Part shown: positions 62,131-64,000 of the stretch, in pieces | Numbering within the stretch: position 1 is the stretch's first letter | Layout: the number at the start of each line of letters is the position of its first letter | NCBI RefSeq assembly: GCF_009707485.1 | Contig: NZ_CP046121.1 | Location: forward strand, 186,001-250,000 | Length of the DNA: 64,000 nucleotides | Origin: Nostocoides sp. HKS02 | GTDB lineage: Bacteria; Actinomycetota; Actinomycetes; Actinomycetales; Dermatophilaceae | Reading direction: 5' to 3' | Notes under the pieces: generated by a model | The model's input: only the letters and a program-made list of their open reading frames with translations | The model's database searches: none | What the model was told of the DNA's origin: nothing | Position numbers and translations under genes: made by a program

Positions 62131-64000
62131 GTCGCCACCACCGAAACGGCGCCGACACTGAGCAGCTCGTAGCGCTCGGCAGGGGTCCGACCGATGCCGG
62201 CCTGGCCCGCTGAGGGGGTCCGTATGCCGGGCGTGACCGCCAGCGAGACCACGCCGACGACCCCCGTGACCGGCTGCACGACGGCGACGACGTCACTGTC
62301 GTCGAGCGGCACGCCCAGCTCGCGCGGGGCGGCCGCAAGCGGACCAGTGGGGTCGGTGAGGGCCGCGGTCACGGCCGCCACGACGGCTGCTGGCTCTCGC
62401 CGGGGGTCGGTCGCGATCGTCGCCGTGACGGGCAGGGCGCTCGCCACTCCCGCGCACACGCACAGGCCGACGGTGGTATCCCGCCGCGCGTCGAGATAAC
62501 CGGCCATCGAGTGCAGCTCAGCGGCCAGCGGGGCGCGAGCACCGGTCTCCGTCGTACGCAGGAAGGCGAGGTGGAGACCGAGGCCACCGCACGGGCACCC
62601 GGGCGGTCCGGCACCACGCCAGGCCGCACTGTGGCTCGTGCCGGGGACGGTGAGCGCGAGGTCGGCGAGGTCGCCCAGCGAGACCGCCCGGTCGAGGGCG
62701 CGGATCCGCGCAGCGGCCGCCCGGCGCATCCGCAGCTGGTCCTCCTGGTCGGCTGCGCCGGTCGTGGCGCCGACCCCGGCGATCTTGCGGACGCCTCGGA
62801 CGCTGCCGAGGAGGGTGTCGATCAGCGGTCCGTCGACCTCTCCGGCGAGGCCGCCACCGACTCGCCACTGCGCGGTGATGTCGCCCCGAGGGAGCGCGCC
62901 GTGCTCGCCGTCGCCGAACGCGAGGACGAGGGTGCCGTCGGCGGCGATCTTCGTGCTGTACACCGGCTCCGATGATCCCCGGCCGTAGAGGGTCGGGACC
63001 TCGTCGAACCGCACGCCCGCGACGCGGACCACGAGGCTGTCGGTGACCGTCCCAGCCGCGTCGACGTCACCGGTGACCGGGCCGGGCACGATGGCTGACC
63101 CAGCGGCCACGGCCAGGGGGGCCGACTTCGTCGTGCCGTGCTGGATGGCCACGAGGTTCGAGGTCGCGGGCGCGGCTACTGCGTCGCCGGTGAACCCGGA
63201 GGTGAGCGCGAGAAGCATCCCCCCGACGTCGGTGGGGGTGTCGCTCCCGTCGAGCGAACAGCTGGCCAGCTCCCACGTGGTCGAGGTGAGGACCGCGATC
63301 CGCTCCGGCACCAGCTGGGGCCTGGGGTGGACCCGCAGCCGCGTCGCCCCGTGGACCAGCGGCGGCAGCTCGTAGTGCTGGGCGAGGACCCGGTCGTCGA
63401 CGAGGGCGACGTCGATGTCGCTGCTCTGGAGGGCGAGCGGCAGGGCGTCGGTGAGGGTCACCACGCCGACCCGGTGCTTGGTCCCTGGCGCGACCGACCA
63501 GTCGAGCGACCCGACGGACGCGACCGTCGTGACCAGGGCGCCCGAACCGTTCCACACGACGATGCCCAGCCCGGGCGTCGCCGCGGACGCGTCGACGACG
63601 AGCAGCTGGCTGGCCTGGATCGCCGCGACCTCACCCGAGTACGTCACGTCCGCGGTCGAGGCGGTCGTCCCGCTCACGAACGAGAGCTTCTCCAGGCGTC
63701 GCGCGAGCTGGAGGTTCGCGCGGACCCGGTACGCGGCATACGTCGTCCCGGCGGCCGGCGCGAGCAGGCCCGACAGGGGTCGGTCCATCGTGAAGAGGAA
63801 GGCGCCCAGGTCGTCGGCACGCTTGGTCACGCTGACCGTCCCGACGACCGACCGGGTGGCGGCGACGCCGTAGTAGTAGAGGTAGAACCAGGCGAGCCAG
63901 TCCCACCAGTCGGTGGGCTCGGGCACGAACGCGCTGGGCTTCTCGGCGACCAGGAGCAACCGGTCGGAAGGACGCCAGCGGGGGTCGTTGAGCAGCCGCA
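62127..64000 (-). CDS. Baseplate J-like assembly protein (5' end outside window)
   Basis: 624 residues visible; the frame stays open to base 64000 with plausible protein sequence (DPRWRPSD before LLLVAEKPSAF), so the start lies beyond the edge. The central region has FGDGEHGALPRG, QWRVGGGLAGEVDGPLIDTLLGSVRGVRKIAGVGATTGAADQEDQLRMRRAAAARIRALDRAVSLGDLADLALTVPG (cited in part), the signature of Baseplate_J/TIGR02243-type assembly proteins: GG...GN/EV turn, TGGAD-like loop and RAVt..D helix. It forms the baseplate wedge of contractile tails. First visible gene of the eCIS-like operon. Confidence 0.9.
   Translation of the reverse strand, partial: RLLNDPRWRPSDRLLLVAEKPSAFVPEPTDWWDWLAWFYLYYYGVAATRSVVGTVSVTKRADDLGAFLFTMDRPLSGLLAPAAGTTYAAYRVRANLQLARRLEKLSFVSGTTASTADVTYSGEVAAIQASQLLVVDASAATPGLGIVVWNGSGALVTTVASVGSLDWSVAPGTKHRVGVVTLTDALPLALQSSDIDVALVDDRVLAQHYELPPLVHGATRLRVHPRPQLVPERIAVLTSTTWELASCSLDGSDTPTDVGGMLLALTSGFTGDAVAAPATSNLVAIQHGTTKSAPLAVAAGSAIVPGPVTGDVDAAGTVTDSLVVRVAGVRFDEVPTLYGRGSSEPVYSTKIAADGTLVLAFGDGEHGALPRGDITAQWRVGGGLAGEVDGPLIDTLLGSVRGVRKIAGVGATTGAADQEDQLRMRRAAAARIRALDRAVSLGDLADLALTVPGTSHSAAWRGAGPPGCPCGGLGLHLAFLRTTETGARAPLAAELHSMAGYLDARRDTTVGLCVCAGVASALPVTATIATDPRREPAAVVAAVTAALTDPTGPLAAAPRELGVPLDDSDVVAVVQPVTGVVGVVSLAVTPGIRTPSAGQAGIGRTPAERYELLSVGAVSVVAT

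Noticed and set aside
51737..64000. Ordinary prophage
   Set aside because: Only baseplate and fibre-type genes with DUF4157 are visible, with no capsid, terminase, integrase or lysis gene in the window; eCIS fits better, though the upstream part is unseen.

Overview
This is a high-GC actinobacterial chromosome segment of about 70% G+C by eye. It carries the classic gene strings DUF5719/DUF3499/phosphomannomutase/ahcY, mtrA-mtrB-lpqB, comF-hpf and secA with an Rv3235-like neighbour. Gene content and style fit the order Micrococcales, most likely an Intrasporangiaceae-like genus; that placement is inference. The assembly carries at least six single-base frameshifts, all in runs of five to seven G or C. 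One of them is in secA, which is essential in most bacteria, so residual sequencing errors are more likely than real pseudogenes.

Layout. 1-8.1 kb: conserved housekeeping string (DUF5719 end, degenerate metallopeptidase, DUF3499, phosphomannomutase, Trm112-like, SIS isomerase, YbaK deacylase, cation efflux transporter, acidic small protein, ahcY with a structured leader). 8.2-10.9 kb: divergent membrane mannosyltransferases of the PIG-V and GT87 types. 11-15.2 kb: mtrA-mtrB-lpqB envelope two-component system. 15.2-20.7 kb (minus): a PIG-V-like mannosyltransferase and three tandem paralogous polytopic membrane proteins. 20.9-29.7 kb (plus): complete-looking monoderm Tad/Flp pilus locus (three pilins, TadE, TadG, CpaB, TadZ, TadA, a VWA-TadB fusion, TadC). 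29.7-32 kb (minus): sensor kinase and LuxR-type regulator. 32-42.7 kb: comF, hpf, a LuxR-type regulator, a YcaQ-like glycosylase, an MFS transporter, a large membrane protein, a GNAT enzyme, secA. Because lpqB, comF and hpf are usually adjacent in actinobacteria, the 15.2-32 kb glycosylation and pilus block looks like an insertion into an ancestral operon neighbourhood.

42.8-47.5 kb: Rv3235-like and LysM proteins, an Sm-like hypothetical protein, a small excisionase-type HTH protein, and a second CpaB/TadZ-like pair away from the pilus locus. A 355-base repeat-rich divergent control region lies in front of that pair. 47.5-51.7 kb: a membrane protein, a WS/DGAT-family acyltransferase, a patatin-like lipase and a DUF6912 protein.

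51.7-64 kb (minus) is the most unusual part. A baseplate-J protein, a P2-gpI-like tail protein fused to a long extra region, a DUF6519/beta-helix protein and a DUF4157 protein mark it as one end of an extracellular contractile injection system (eCIS) or related tail-derived particle. Downstream is a tightly coupled cassette: an M6 metalloprotease with no signal peptide, an ATP-grasp ligase, a putative ATP-grasp-like partner and a small repeat-bearing protein. I infer these may be cargo and cargo-modifying functions of the particle. The sheath, tube and spike genes would lie beyond base 64000.

Across the whole window the heptamer TATGCCG/CGGCATA is strikingly frequent and balanced on both strands. 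Within genes it is made by choosing rare codons at Tyr-Ala and Ala-Tyr dipeptides.
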